Shown: positions 42,343-51,627, counted from the stretch's first letter. The stretch: 61,146 bases of DNA from Streptomyces longispororuber (GCF_014656095.1 NZ_BNBT01000037.1:1-61146), one strand, 5' to 3'. The notes: generated by a model not told the origin, from the sequence alone. Translations and numbers: made by a program.

Positions 42343-43209
42343 GTGACGACACGAGGTGAGCACGCACGGCTGTGGGCCGCGCCCGGCAGCCCTCAGGTGG
42401 AGCTGCTGGCGGCCCGGTTCGAGCGGTTCGCCTTCGACCGGCACAGCCACGAACAGCTCTCCGTCGGCGTCATCGAGGACGGCGCCGAGGGACTGCACCT
42501 GTCCGGCGGCACGGTCGTGGTCCCCGCCGGACAGCTCGTCGTGCTCAACCCCGGTCAGGTGCACACCGGTTACGCCGCCGAGGAGTCCGGCTGGCGCTAC
42601 CGCATGTTCTACTTCGACACCGCGCTGGTGGCGGAACTGGCCCGCGCGCACCTGGGTGTCGGGGACGTCTGGTTCGCGCAGACCGCGGTGCGCGACCCCG
42701 GCCTGTTCGCCGCGCTGCGCCGCGTCCACCGCGCGCAGGAACACATCCGCGACCCCCTCACCGCCGAGTCCCTGCTGCTCGGCGCCCTGACCACCGTCCT
42801 GCGCCGGCACGCCCGCACCGGCCGGGCCCCCGCGACGGCACCGCCGCGGCGCGGCGGCCGGGGCGTGGACCTGGCCCGGCAGGTGCTCCACGACCGGTGG
42901 ACCGAGCCCGTCACCGTCGCGGACCTCTGCGCCGCCGCGGGCATGCCCCGGGCCTCGCTCATCGCCGCCTTCCGCCGGACGTACGGGCTGCCGCCGCACG
43001 CCTACCTGCTGCGGCTGCGCGCCAACCGGGCCCGCCGGCTGCTGCTCTCCGGGCGGCGGCCCGCCGAGGTCGCCGCCGCCACGGGCTTCGCCGACCAGGC
43101 CCACCTCACCCGGGTGTGCAAGCGCTACTTCGGGGTGACGCCGGGCACCGTCGGACCGGCCCGCGGCCGATCAGGTGCCCGGGAGGCCGCCCGGCCCGAA
43201 ACGCCCTGA
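42343..43209 (+). CDS. AraC-family regulator with cupin N-terminus
   Basis: 288 residues from a GTG at 42343. Upstream sequence in frame is repeat-derived, and there is little ribosome-binding site, so the message may be leaderless. The N-terminal cupin has FDRHSHEQLSVGVIEDGAEG and VVLNPGQVHTGYAAEESGW (about 23-80). The DNA-binding domain has VTVADLCAAAGMPRASLIAAF and VAAATGFADQAHLTRVCKRYFGVTPG (in adjoining pieces). It belongs to a different subgroup from the other three AraC proteins. The hypothetical gene 109 bp downstream may be a target. Confidence 0.87.
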   Translation: MTTRGEHARLWAAPGSPQVELLAARFERFAFDRHSHEQLSVGVIEDGAEGLHLSGGTVVVPAGQLVVLNPGQVHTGYAAEESGWRYRMFYFDTALVAELARAHLGVGDVWFAQTAVRDPGLFAALRRVHRAQEHIRDPLTAESLLLGALTTVLRRHARTGRAPATAPPRRGGRGVDLARQVLHDRWTEPVTVADLCAAAGMPRASLIAAFRRTYGLPPHAYLLRLRANRARRLLLSGRRPAEVAAATGFADQAHLTRVCKRYFGVTPGTVGPARGRSGAREAARPETP

Positions 43210-43318
43210 GGTGCCGGTGGGCGGCGGCGGGTGCGCGTAGCGTGTGCGGCCGCGGCCAGGGGGCCGACATGCCGTGACGTCGCCGTACGCACGCCACCGA
43301 CCACACGAGGAACCTCGG

Positions 43319-43984
43319 ATGACCACAGGGACCGACCGCGCCGGACGGCGCCCGCGGCTGCGCTTCGACGGCTGGATCGCGGGCACCGGTACGGCGTCGG
43401 GGACGCGGATCGTGCTCGGCCACTGGCAGCGGTCGCCGTTCGGACCGTTCAGTGATGTGATGCTGGAAGACGCCGGCGGAGGACGGCGGCTGCTGGCCCC
43501 CACGCGGGAGACGGCGGACTTCGTCAGCGACACCTACACCTTCGATGCCGTCGACGTCGTCCCCGTCGAGGTGGACGTCGCCGGTGACACCTGGACCGTC
43601 ATGACGGAGCCGCTGGAACTGCGCTTCACCACCGGTGGGCGAGGACTGCTGGGACGCGCGCTGCGCACCGTGCCCACCGCGCTCGCCCGCCGGCCGGCGT
43701 GGAGCACCCTGACCTACTGGCCGGCCCGTGCCCTGATGCCCGGGGTGCGGACCCGCGGCAGCGCGGGCAGGGGCCGCACGGAGTGGTACGGGGCGCGGGA
43801 CCTGCGCCCCATCCGCGCGGTCTCGGCCGTGCTCGACGGCACCGACCTCGGGCCCATGGCCCCGGTCGCGCCACCGGTGCGCTTCGGCTTCGGCTCGGTG
43901 CCGCGCCGGCCCGCCCTCACCCGGGTCACGACGACGGTGGCACTGCCTCCGCTTGGAGCCGGGCCGGCCGGGGCACCCGAGTGA
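43319..43984 (+). CDS. Conserved hypothetical protein
   Basis: 221 residues from the ATG at 43319 with CGAGGAAC upstream. The family is not recognised. It is mixed alpha/beta, with segments [20 protein letters not shown] and [19 protein letters not shown] that look like beta strands of a small barrel. A Leu/Arg/Ala-rich middle ([18 protein letters not shown]) and a C-terminal [15 protein letters not shown] follow. No transmembrane helix, signal peptide or catalytic motif is evident. Codon use is normal for the window. The next gene starts 53 bp downstream. Confidence 0.7.
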   Translation: MTTGTDRAGRRPRLRFDGWIAGTGTASGTRIVLGHWQRSPFGPFSDVMLEDAGGGRRLLAPTRETADFVSDTYTFDAVDVVPVEVDVAGDTWTVMTEPLELRFTTGGRGLLGRALRTVPTALARRPAWSTLTYWPARALMPGVRTRGSAGRGRTEWYGARDLRPIRAVSAVLDGTDLGPMAPVAPPVRFGFGSVPRRPALTRVTTTVALPPLGAGPAGAPE

Positions 43985-44037
43985 GCAGACGAGCAGGCCC
44001 GGCCGGGGCAGCCGAGTGAGCAGAGGAAGGGGGCAGC

Positions 44038-44487
44038 ATGGACAGGACGGCGAAGCGGCCCGTGCCCGGGCCCGGGCAGGCGCTCGCGCTCGCCCACGGT
44101 GCCTTCAACGTCGTGGGCGGACTGTGGCCGCTGGCGCACCTGCGCAGCTTCACCTGGGTGTTCGGGCCGAAGACGGACGTATGGCTGCAGCGGACGACGG
44201 GCGGGCTGCTGGTCTCCGCGGGCCTCGCCCAGCTCGCGGCCGCCACCGAACCCCACGGCTCCGCGCACGCCCGCCGCGTCGGCCTCGGCACCGCCCTGAC
44301 CCTGCTGGCGGTCGACCTGGCTTACGTGTCCCGCGGCCGCATCCGCCCCACGTACCTCCTCGACGCCGCGATGGAGGCGGCCTGGATCGCCGCCTGGCTG
44401 CGCGCCCCGCGCCCCCGGGGCCCGGCACGCGCCCGGCGCGCCCGACGCACCCGCCGTACCGCCCGGCACACGCGGACACACCCCTGA
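44038..44487 (+). CDS. Small membrane protein of unknown function
   Basis: 149 residues with a strong AGAGGAAGGGGG ribosome-binding site. Four hydrophobic segments: [51 protein letters not shown] and [16 protein letters not shown], then a basic Arg/Ala/Pro/Thr tail (about 122-149). The family is unknown to me; similar proteins are common and uncharacterised in Streptomyces. A 15-bp repeat array begins 49 bp after its stop. Confidence 0.75.
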   Translation: MDRTAKRPVPGPGQALALAHGAFNVVGGLWPLAHLRSFTWVFGPKTDVWLQRTTGGLLVSAGLAQLAAATEPHGSAHARRVGLGTALTLLAVDLAYVSRGRIRPTYLLDAAMEAAWIAAWLRAPRPRGPARARRARRTRRTARHTRTHP

Positions 44488-44535
44488 GCCGGGACACCCG
44501 GACGCACCCCGGCATCACCGACGACACGTCGACAG

Positions 44536-44640
44536 CACATCCACGAAACACAGGTCTGCGAAACACAGGCCCACGGAACACAGGCCCACGAGACACAGGC
44601 CCACGAGACACACGTCCACAAGACACACATCCACGAGACA
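44536..44640. repeat. 15-bp tandem repeat, seven exact-length copies
   Basis: Seven contiguous units of CAGGCCCACGAGACA type (variants CACATCCACGAAACA, CAGGTCTGCGAAACA and others) fill 44536-44640. The array ends about 18 bp before the ATG of the small acidic gene, so it lies in that gene's 5' leader. It is A-rich compared with the surroundings. Confidence 0.93.
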
Positions 44641-44658
44641 TCGACACGGAGGACCGAC

Positions 44659-44823
44659 ATGAGCGAGCACACACCGTCGCAGGCCGAGGGCGAGCGACCG
44701 GAGGACGGCGCGACGGACGGGGAGCCGCAGACGTCCGAGGGCCGCGACGCGCCCCGGACCACCCCGTCGCAGGCGGAGGGCGAGGACACGCCGGAGGCCA
44801 CCGAGGACGACGGCACCGCGTAA
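44659..44823 (+). CDS. Small acidic protein with internal TPSQAEGE repeat
   Basis: 54 residues, ATG at 44659 with ACACGGAGGACCGAC upstream (GGAGG, good spacing) and TAA at 44821. The sequence is highly acidic and disordered, rich in Glu, Asp, Thr and Ser. TPSQAEGE occurs twice (about residues 5-12 and 35-42), so it may have grown by internal duplication. No known family; disordered small proteins of this kind are sometimes stress-induced. It lies between the repeat array and the YbdK-like gene, 71 bp upstream of it. Confidence 0.6.
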   Translation: MSEHTPSQAEGERPEDGATDGEPQTSEGRDAPRTTPSQAEGEDTPEATEDDGTA

Positions 44824-44894
44824 CCCGCGCCAGGACGACGACGCCGAGTGACCCGCGCCGGAAGAGGCGCCGAGTGACCGTGCCGGGAGAGAAC

Positions 44895-45989
44895 ATGATC
44901 ACAGTCGGTGTCGAAGAGGAGTACCTGCTGCTCGACCCGGCTACCGGGCTGCCCCTGCCCCGCGCCGACGAGGTACGCGCCGCCGCCGACCTGGCGCCGC
45001 TGGCGGAGGAGAAGGAAGTGCAGTCCGAGCTCCTCCAGGCGCAGCTCGAGGTCGCCACCCCGGTGTGCGAGGAGCTGGAGGAGGTCGGCGGGCACCTGCT
45101 GCGCCTGCGCCTCGCGCTCGCGGCCGCCGCCGAGAGCGTCGGCTGCCGCCTCGCCGCCTGCGCCACGGCGCCCGCGAGGAGCCGCGCACCGGTGCCCGTC
45201 ACCGACGAGCCCCGCTACCGCGCCATCTACGCCCAGGCCCCGCAGCTCGTGGACGAACAGCTCATCAACGGGATGCACGTCCACGTGGCCGTGCCCTCGC
45301 CGGAGGTGGGCGTGGCCGTGCTGAACCGCATCCGGCTCTGGCTGCCCGTCCTCAGCGCCATGTCGGCGAACTCGCCCCTGTGGGAGGGGCAGGACACCGG
45401 CTTCGCGAGCTGGCGCACGGTCGTCTTCGGCCGCTGGCCCGTCAGCGGCCCGCCGCCCCGCTTCGCTGACCTGGCGGACTTCGAGGACCGCGTCCGCGGG
45501 CTGCTGGCCTCCGGCGTGATCCAGGACATCGGCCAGCTCTACTGGCAGGCCCGCCCGTCCCGCCGCTACCCGACCGTCGAGGTGCGGTGCCCGGACGTGC
45601 AACTGCGCGCCGACGAGGCGGTCATGCTCGCCGGGATCGTCCGCGGCCTGGTCAGCACCGCCGTCACCGACATCAAGAACGGCACCGAGGAGCCCGACTG
45701 CCTGCCGGAGCTCCTGCAGGCGGCCCACTGGCAGGCCGCCCGGCACGGCCTGAGCGGCTCCCTCCTCGACCCGGCAGGGAGGCGCCTGAGCGCCGGTGAC
45801 GCGGTGGCCCGGCTCATGGAGCACATCGAGCCCGCGCTGGAGGCGGCGGGCGACTTCCGCCAGGTCACCTCCCTCGTCCACCGGCTGCTGCGCCAGGGCA
45901 CCCCCGCCGACCGGCAGCGCCAGGCCTTCGCCGAGGGCGGGGTGGCGGCGGTCACCGCCCTCGTCACCGGCGAGACGGCGGCGCCGTGA
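44895..45989 (+). CDS. Carboxylate-amine ligase, YbdK type (glutamate-cysteine ligase 2)
   Basis: 364 residues from the ATG at 44895 with CGGGAGAGA upstream. The start [17 protein letters not shown] (about 2-18) is the ATP/metal-binding signature of the GCS2 family, with [11 protein letters not shown] (about 132-142), [19 protein letters not shown] and [13 protein letters not shown] following. YbdK-type enzymes have weak glutamate-cysteine ligase activity; in actinobacteria, related proteins serve ergothioneine or unknown amide-forming pathways. No ergothioneine genes lie nearby, so the product is uncertain. Confidence 0.9.
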   Translation: MITVGVEEEYLLLDPATGLPLPRADEVRAAADLAPLAEEKEVQSELLQAQLEVATPVCEELEEVGGHLLRLRLALAAAAESVGCRLAACATAPARSRAPVPVTDEPRYRAIYAQAPQLVDEQLINGMHVHVAVPSPEVGVAVLNRIRLWLPVLSAMSANSPLWEGQDTGFASWRTVVFGRWPVSGPPPRFADLADFEDRVRGLLASGVIQDIGQLYWQARPSRRYPTVEVRCPDVQLRADEAVMLAGIVRGLVSTAVTDIKNGTEEPDCLPELLQAAHWQAARHGLSGSLLDPAGRRLSAGDAVARLMEHIEPALEAAGDFRQVTSLVHRLLRQGTPADRQRQAFAEGGVAAVTALVTGETAAP

Positions 45990-46590
45990 GCGGCGGGCAC
46001 CCCCACGTGCGACGGGACCGCGTCCGCCCCGCGCGACGGGATCACCGCCGCCCCGCGCGACGCGACCCCGTTCGCCCCACCCGACGGGATCGCGTCCGCC
46101 CGTCACCGCCGGACCACCCGGATGGCGGTACGGGGGCCGACGAGGCCCTGGCGCGCGCCACAGGGCACGCCTGTCGCACCACCAGGGCGCTGATGTCGCG
46201 TTCCGAGCCCGCTCGGCCGTTTCCCCGGCCGCCCGGCGGATACCCGGCGCCCATGACCGCCACGACCGTCTCCTCGGGGAGTCTCCCGGGAGCTTCCCCG
46301 GGAACGGAGCGCGACGGCTGCCTACGCTGGTACCGGCGCGGTGGCCCGCGCCGCTGCCGGACGGGTCGGGACGGTCTCTCAGGACGACAGCACGCGCGGA
46401 ACCCCGCGCGCCCCGCGGACGTACGCCTCCGCACCGGTGCCGCCGGCACCCACGGAGGAACGGACGCACCAGGGGCGCGCACGGCCGAACCGTCGTACGA
46501 AGCGGCTCGCGGCGCCGGACAGCGAGCGCGACGACGACGGCACGCGGCGGGACCGCCGTGGACCACGACGTGTGAAGGGAAGACACCCCT
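45990..46590. other. 601-bp gap; repeats and probable control region
   Basis: It opens with a 24-bp repeat (46007-46102). The remainder has several open frames with Arg/Pro/Thr-rich translations and no ribosome-binding sites, judged non-coding. AAGGGAAG (about 46574-46581) is the ribosome-binding site of the DUF1360 gene. A promoter for that gene should lie here, but no clear one was found. Confidence 0.5.
46007..46102. repeat. 24-bp tandem repeat, four copies
   Basis: Units at 46007, 46031, 46055 and 46079, consensus GCGCGACGGGATCGCGTCCG followed by CCCC. Begins 17 bp after the YbdK stop codon. Confidence 0.88.
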
Positions 46591-47103
46591 GTGCAACGGG
46601 TGAAAGATGTGCTCCGGCAGGTGGGCAGGGCCTACTCCCCGCAGGAGAACCGCGGACTGCGCGGACACCTGGCGGCCGTCGCCGCCTTCGGCGCCTACAC
46701 GGCAGCCTGGGGCGTGGCCGTCGGCGCGCGCAAGGCGAAACTGCCGGACCGCCACGACCCCCTGGACGTCCTGTTCACGGCGGCCGCCACCTTCCGGCTC
46801 AGCCGACTGCTCAGCAAGGGCTCCGTCACCAGCCCGCTGCGGGCGCCGTTCACCCGCTACGAGGAGGCGACGGGCCCCGCCGAGGTCAGCGAGGACGCCC
46901 GGGGCGGCACCGTGAGGTCGACCGTGGGCGAACTCGTCACCTGCCCGTTCTGCCTCAGCGTCTGGATGACGGCGACCCTCACCGGCGCCCATCTGCTGTG
47001 GCCGCGCGCCACCCGGGCCGTGACGGGAGGCGTCACCGCCCTGGCGGCCGCCGACGTCATGCAACTGAGCTACGACAACCTCATCCAGAAGAACAGCGCG
47101 TGA
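46591..47103 (+). CDS. DUF1360 membrane protein
   Basis: 170 residues from a GTG at 46591. Hydrophobic segments GHLAAVAAFGAYTAAWGVA, LDVLFTAAATFRLSRLL, LSVWMTATLTGAHLLW and AVTGGVTALAAADVM. The TVGELVTCPFCLSVW segment (about 109-123), with its Cys-x-x-Cys, is characteristic of DUF1360, whose members are unassigned inner-membrane proteins. It overlaps a GTG of the next frame by its TGA, but the next gene's better start is 42 bp downstream. Confidence 0.87.
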   Translation: MQRVKDVLRQVGRAYSPQENRGLRGHLAAVAAFGAYTAAWGVAVGARKAKLPDRHDPLDVLFTAAATFRLSRLLSKGSVTSPLRAPFTRYEEATGPAEVSEDARGGTVRSTVGELVTCPFCLSVWMTATLTGAHLLWPRATRAVTGGVTALAAADVMQLSYDNLIQKNSA

Positions 47104-47144
47104 CCCGGCCCGTCCCCACCGCGCACGACCGGAAGGAGCGGCCC

Positions 47145-47930
47145 ATGCCGCCCGACGAGACCGTGCCGCCCGACGAGACCACGGACACACGCACCCACCG
47201 ACCCACGGACGCCCGCACCCACCCGCCCGCGGGCGCGGGACTCGCGGCCCGCGTGGCCCACCGCGTCGCGCGTCGGCGCCACGCCCCGGCCCTGCACCCG
47301 TACGGCGTCATCTGCGACGGCCTGCTCACCGTCCGGCCTGCCGGGCGCCCCTGGGGCGAGCCGTGGCTCGACGAGCCCGGCGAGTACGCGGTCAGGCTGC
47401 GCTGGTCACGCGCCGTCGGCCTGCCCGGCCGACTGCCGGACGCCCTGGGGCTCGCGGTACGCGTGTACGACGCGGGCGGACCGGGGAGCCTCCTGGACCT
47501 GCTGCTCACCAGCAGCGGCAGCGGGCGGCGGACACGGCACCTGCCGCTGCCGCGCCTCGACGCCCTGGCCGGTCCGTACTCCACCCTGCTGCCCTACCGG
47601 ATCGGCAGCCAGGAGGCACTGCTGGCCGTCCACCCTGCCGTCACCTCGCCCCTCGTCCCCAACACGCTGACGCGGCTGCGCGCGGCCGTGGAGGCCGAGC
47701 CTCTGGCCTTCCATCTGTGCGCCGCGCCGCCCGGCCGGGGCTGGCGGGCCCTGGGCACCCTCACCACCGGCCCCGTGCACGACCGGCCGCCCGACGACCG
47801 CGTCGCGTACGACCCCTACCTCAACCGCCTTCCCCACCTGCGGCCGACCCCCCGGTTCGGCGGGCTCCGGGAGGCCGCGTACGCCGCCTCGCGCCAGGGG
47901 CGCGGGGCCGCCGACCCCACCGAGCCGTGA
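47145..47930 (+). CDS. Catalase-superfamily-like protein of unknown function
   Basis: 261 residues from the ATG at 47145, with GGAAGGAG upstream. HPYGVICDGLLTV (about 46-58), DEPGEYAVRLRWSRAVGLPG and PDALGLAVRVYDAGG resemble the core strands of catalase and allene-oxide-synthase-like folds, where His in the first segment and VRFS-like strands line the haem pocket. It is far shorter than catalase and lacks an evident proximal Tyr motif, so haem binding is uncertain. Close homologues are often misnamed phosphodiesterase. A Thr/Asp-rich N-terminus (1-35) is disordered. Confidence 0.6.
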   Translation: MPPDETVPPDETTDTRTHRPTDARTHPPAGAGLAARVAHRVARRRHAPALHPYGVICDGLLTVRPAGRPWGEPWLDEPGEYAVRLRWSRAVGLPGRLPDALGLAVRVYDAGGPGSLLDLLLTSSGSGRRTRHLPLPRLDALAGPYSTLLPYRIGSQEALLAVHPAVTSPLVPNTLTRLRAAVEAEPLAFHLCAAPPGRGWRALGTLTTGPVHDRPPDDRVAYDPYLNRLPHLRPTPRFGGLREAAYAASRQGRGAADPTEP

Positions 47931-48061
47931 CCCGCGCCGCGGTCCGGTCGCCCGTGCGCGGCCGGACCGCGGTGCCGCGACTTTCGTTCAAGACCGCCGG
48001 CCCCCGCGCCGCCAGGCTTGCTCCCGCCGGGTGACGAACCAAGGAAGGCGGCCTGAGCGGG

Positions 48062-49540
48062 ATGGTGTGGGCGATAGCGGTGTCACCGATCGTGGTGGTC
48101 CTCGGGATGATCACCGGGCTGCGCCGGGCGGCGCACTGGGCGGCGGTCGCGGGGGTCGTCGTCGCGGCCGCGCTGATCCGGTGGGTGCCGGACTTCGCGC
48201 TGCCGCGCGACGCGCTCGCCGGGACCGGGGCGGGAGCGGCCCTCCTCGTCCTCAACGCCGCCGCGGTGATGCTGCCCGGCGTCTACCTCAGCCAGGTCCT
48301 CACCCGCCGCGCGGTGCACCGGTCGCTCCAGGAGTGGGTGCGCGCCCTGCCGCTGTCGGGGCCCGCGACGACCGCGCTCGTCGTGGCGGGCATCGCGCCG
48401 ACGGTGGAGTCCCTCACCGGGTTCGGCGTCTCGCTGCTCGTGACCGTGCCGGTGCTGCTCGCCCTCGCGCCCCCGGCGACCGCGCTGCGGCAGGCCATGC
48501 TGGGCCTGAACATCATGCCGTGGGGCACCCTCGGTCTGGCCACCGTCATCGGCGCCGCCCTCGTCTCCACCGGCACGGCCGCGCTCGGCACCGCGACCGC
48601 GGTCACCAGCGCCCTCGTCTTCCCCCTGGTGACCACCTGGGCCGCGCTGCTCGCCCGGCCGCGGCGCCGGCTCCGTACCGCCGTGGCGGCCGCGGGCGCG
48701 GTCGCCGTGCTCGCGCTCGGGTTCCTCGCCCTCAACCGGGCGGGCGCCGTCCAGCCCGCGGGCGTCCTCGCGGGCCTGGTGACCACCGCCGTCGGCCTCC
48801 TGCTCACCGCCGTCCGCGCGCGCCGCGCCGGCGGCCGGCACGGCGCTCGGACAGGCGGCCGGCTGCTGCCGCCGCGGCCAGTCCTGTCGGCCTACGGCCT
48901 GGTCCTGGGCGGCATCGCCCTGACCCGTCTCGCCAAGGCTGCGGGCGTCCCGCCGCTGGAGCTGCGCGCGGGCGACGTCGGCTTCGCGCTGCTCACCTCG
49001 CCCGGGCTGCCGCTCCTCGCCGCCGCCCTGGTGCTGGACCGCGGCAGGCCGCACGGCCCGGACGCGCGCGCCGCGCTCAGCCGCGTGGCCCGGCCGCTGC
49101 TCGCGCTGACGGGCTTCGTCACCCTCGGGCGGCTGATGGCGGACAGCGGCATGATCGAGGAGCTCGGCGCGGCGGTCGCCGGGGCCCCGCCCCTCGTGAT
49201 CGCCCTGGCCGCCCCCGCCCTCGGCATGCTCAGCGGCTTCCTCACCGGCTCCAACGTCGGCGGCAACGCGCTGATGATGCCGCTCCAGGAGCGCCTGGCG
49301 CCGAGCGGCGCGGACCTCGGCACGTGGTTCGCCGCCGTGCAGAACAGCGCCGCGGGCCACGCCGTCTTCACCTCACTCCCGATGATCATGCTGATCCTGG
49401 CGGTGGCGGGGGACCGCGCCGGACAGGCGGGCGTCACCGAGCACACCCTGCTCCGCTTCGGCCTGCGGGTGGCGGCCGCGGTGTACGCCGCCCTGGCCGT
49501 GACGACACTCGCCCTGGTGGCCCTCGCGGGCGCGGCGTGA
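48062..49540 (+). CDS. L-lactate permease family transporter
   Basis: 492 residues, almost all hydrophobic, with about 12-13 helices. The LctP-type motif APTVESLTGFGVSLLVTVP (about 114-132) and SGFLTGSNVGGNALMMPLQ with WFAAVQNSAAGHAVFTSLPM near the C-terminus mark the family, which imports lactate or glycolate with protons. The ATG at 48062 is 15 bases from GGAAGG. An in-frame CTG at 48053 would be better spaced, but CTG starts are rare. Adjacent decayed IS4 element begins 10 bp after its stop. Confidence 0.87.
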   Translation: MVWAIAVSPIVVVLGMITGLRRAAHWAAVAGVVVAAALIRWVPDFALPRDALAGTGAGAALLVLNAAAVMLPGVYLSQVLTRRAVHRSLQEWVRALPLSGPATTALVVAGIAPTVESLTGFGVSLLVTVPVLLALAPPATALRQAMLGLNIMPWGTLGLATVIGAALVSTGTAALGTATAVTSALVFPLVTTWAALLARPRRRLRTAVAAAGAVAVLALGFLALNRAGAVQPAGVLAGLVTTAVGLLLTAVRARRAGGRHGARTGGRLLPPRPVLSAYGLVLGGIALTRLAKAAGVPPLELRAGDVGFALLTSPGLPLLAAALVLDRGRPHGPDARAALSRVARPLLALTGFVTLGRLMADSGMIEELGAAVAGAPPLVIALAAPALGMLSGFLTGSNVGGNALMMPLQERLAPSGADLGTWFAAVQNSAAGHAVFTSLPMIMLILAVAGDRAGQAGVTEHTLLRFGLRVAAAVYAALAVTTLALVALAGAA

Positions 49541-49549
49541 GCTTGTTCC

Positions 49550-50703
49550 TCATCCTCGGCGGTCACGTTCGGTGAGGGTCGCGGAGCGTTTGAGGGTCTT
49601 GCCGACGTCGTAACGGGTGGCGGGGTGCCGGTTCCTGGAGCCGGGCGGGCGTCCGGGGCCGGGGCGGCTGGGTCTCGGGGCACGGGCCGGACACGCGAGG
49701 TGCGGACGGATGTGCCGGAACCCGCGCCGGACGCGAGTCGGCGTCAACGTCTCGCAGGGTCGCGTGGCCCTCTCCCGGGGCTTGCGTCGGTCGGCCGCGA
49801 GCGGTGCGGCGAGGCGGAGTTGGGTGTGCGCGACGACCACGAGCCAGGTCCAGCGGGCCGCAGCCTGCGGGGCACGAAGCCGGGGCCGTGTCCAGCCGAG
49901 GGACTGCTCGAACAGGCGAAACGTGTGCTCCAGATCGAATCCGCGCAGGTAGCACGACCAGACGAAGTCGACGTCGTCCGGGGTGGCATCGGTGGCGGAG
50001 GACCACAGCCAGACCGGTGGCGCGTCCCGGTCGCCAGGTAGGTGATCGACGTTGAACCGGACCAACGTCCCTGTCGCCGACCGGGAGTTCACCGTCATGG
50101 TCAATCCACGCGGACCGCTGCTGTAGCCGGGGATGCAGCCGGTCCCAGGCATGGGCCTCGGCCTTGCCGTAGCGGGCTGTGTCGTTCACCGTGACCACGG
50201 ACGGCTCGGGCCGGGAGGCGGGCCTGGCCAAGCTGAACTCCTTGCCGTGCCGGGGCGGCCGGCCGCCCCTGGGATCGTAGAGGCGCGGTGGCTTCGGCAG
50301 CCGGAGAACGCGGTCCGAGCGCAGACGCCCGACCAGCTCGACGGGCAGGTCACGCAGGACCCAGGTGCCAGCCCGTTACCACATGGTCCGATGAGCGGCC
50401 GTTGCGGCCGTGGACCAGGCAGAACAGTCGCTCCGGCGAGCAGGCGGCGTCCGAGCGCAGCCACGGCGAGACGTCCACGGTGAGCACGATCCGCCCGTCG
50501 AATCGCGGAAGCGGCAGGGAAACCAGCAGGTCCCGCAGGGCGCTCGTGTCGAGTCGACCATGGTTCAGGGCGCCGCACAGCGAGCCGTAGCCGCGCTGGT
50601 GCTCGGCCAACAGCGGCAGTTCGACGGGTGTCCTGGTCGGGCCATCGGCACACAACAACGCGTCGTCCAGCTCGAAGAACGCGTCCGCTCGCGCGGACAG
50701 ACA
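49550..50703 (-). pseudogene. Decayed IS4-like transposase (internal deletion and frameshifts)
   Basis: Reading leftward, the pieces are LSARADAFFELDDALLCADG and VLTVDVSPWLRSD (50703-50350), then a loss of roughly 60 residues, then LRDLPVELVGRLRSDRVLRLP and RYGKAEAHAWDRLHPRL (50350-about 50090), a frameshift, then LVRFNVDHLPGDRDAPPVW through LGWTRPRLRAPQAAARWTW to the C-terminus (about 50085-49550). The order and motifs match an IS4/IS701-like transposase common in Streptomyces. No intact terminal inverted repeats were recognised. It cannot make a full transposase. Confidence 0.85.
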
Positions 50704-50806
50704 CTGCGGCGCGCCGCTCTACGCGGCCCTGCGCGGACTCCTGTGCCAGCACGGCGACACCCTCATCGAGGAGATCGGATCGGGCACCTGCATGCTCATG
50801 CGCTAG
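50702..50806 (+). pseudogene. 3' fragment of an unknown rightward gene
   Basis: A plus-strand frame gives HCGAPLYAALRGLLCQHGD then TLIEEIGSGTCMLMR and a TAG stop at 50804-50806. The residues and codon bias look protein-coding, but no start or domain is present, and the frame runs into the IS4-like remnant on its left. It may be the tail of a gene broken by insertion. Confidence 0.4.
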
Positions 50807-51627
50807 GTTCTGTCCGCTCCGCCGGTGACGCCCAGCCGCACCCGGTGATGCCGGAGGTCGACCTCGGTGACCTCAACCGTGATCAGCTCGCCTTCATCGA
50901 CAAGCTGATCCGGGGTTTCCACCGGCTCGTCAGCAGCCAGCTCCGAGAGGTGAAGGAATCCCACAACGTCGGGAGCGAGCTGCACGAACACGCCAAACGG
51001 AACGATCTTGGTGATCGGCCCGGTGAGAATCCGACCGACCTGATCCGCGAACCGAATGAGTGGATCTTCCTGCAGAGCCTTCAACGAGAGGGTGACCTGC
51101 CCGGAGCGCGTCTCGGCAATGATCACCTCAGCGGTGATCCGCTGGCCGGCTTCGACTGCCTCGGAGGGGTGGCTGATCCAGTCCCACGTCAGGTCCGGCA
51201 CCCGGATGAAGCCGGTGCGGAGGCCGTCCGGTTCGCCGTCGACGTGGACGAAGACCCCGAAGTTGTGAACCTCGGAGACCGTCCCAGTGACGACCTGCCC
51301 TGGTTCGCACGCGAGGAGAAAGGACCTCAAGGCCGGAATCTCGCATGCCCTGGCGGAGAGGTGGAGCCGGCCTTCGTGCCAACGCCCGATCTCCTCGGCG
51401 TTGATCTCCTGGCCGACCTCAAACAGCTCGGATGGATGCTCCATCCGACGCATCGACGCCTCCTGTGAAGGAATCAGGCCGATCTCCATCCCTCCGTCGG
51501 CATCCACAAGCTCCACCAGGACGTCCGCTCCGTCGAACCCGATGACCTTCACCGTTCTCACAGCCCCCGGCAGGAGGAGCTGGTTGATCAAGGACTGCAT
51601 GCGAGGGTCAGGGGCTGGCTCGGACAT
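50803..51627 (-). CDS. Protein with three S1 RNA-binding domains
   Basis: 274 residues from the ATG at 51627 (weak ribosome-binding site; GTG 51657 or ATG 51648 are alternatives). Three S1 folds: a divergent first (GAVRTVKVIGFDGADVLVEL, about 22-105), a second (GQVVTGTVSEVHNFGVFVHV, about 110-185), and a third (GRILTGPITKIVPFGVFVQL with VGFLHLSEL, about 195-265). Repeats of this kind bind RNA and resemble ribosomal protein S1 fragments, but the role is unknown. Third-position GC is lower than in neighbours, as in the whole 50-54 kb stretch. Its stop abuts the orphan fragment. Confidence 0.82.
   Translation of the reverse strand: MSEPAPDPRMQSLINQLLLPGAVRTVKVIGFDGADVLVELVDADGGMEIGLIPSQEASMRRMEHPSELFEVGQEINAEEIGRWHEGRLHLSARACEIPALRSFLLACEPGQVVTGTVSEVHNFGVFVHVDGEPDGLRTGFIRVPDLTWDWISHPSEAVEAGQRITAEVIIAETRSGQVTLSLKALQEDPLIRFADQVGRILTGPITKIVPFGVFVQLAPDVVGFLHLSELAADEPVETPDQLVDEGELITVEVTEVDLRHHRVRLGVTGGADRT

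Noticed and set aside
10241..46102. Repeat arrays as possible CRISPR loci
   Set aside because: Units are contiguous with no spacers of constant length, and no cas genes are present.
45986..46603. 205-codon rightward frame after the YbdK gene
   Set aside because: It translates the 24-bp repeat and continues as low-complexity Arg/Thr/Pro sequence into the DUF1360 start, so it is not a plausible protein.
48053..48061. CTG start for the lactate permease, better spaced from GGAAGG
   Set aside because: CTG initiation is rare; the ATG at 48062 is kept, though spacing is long.
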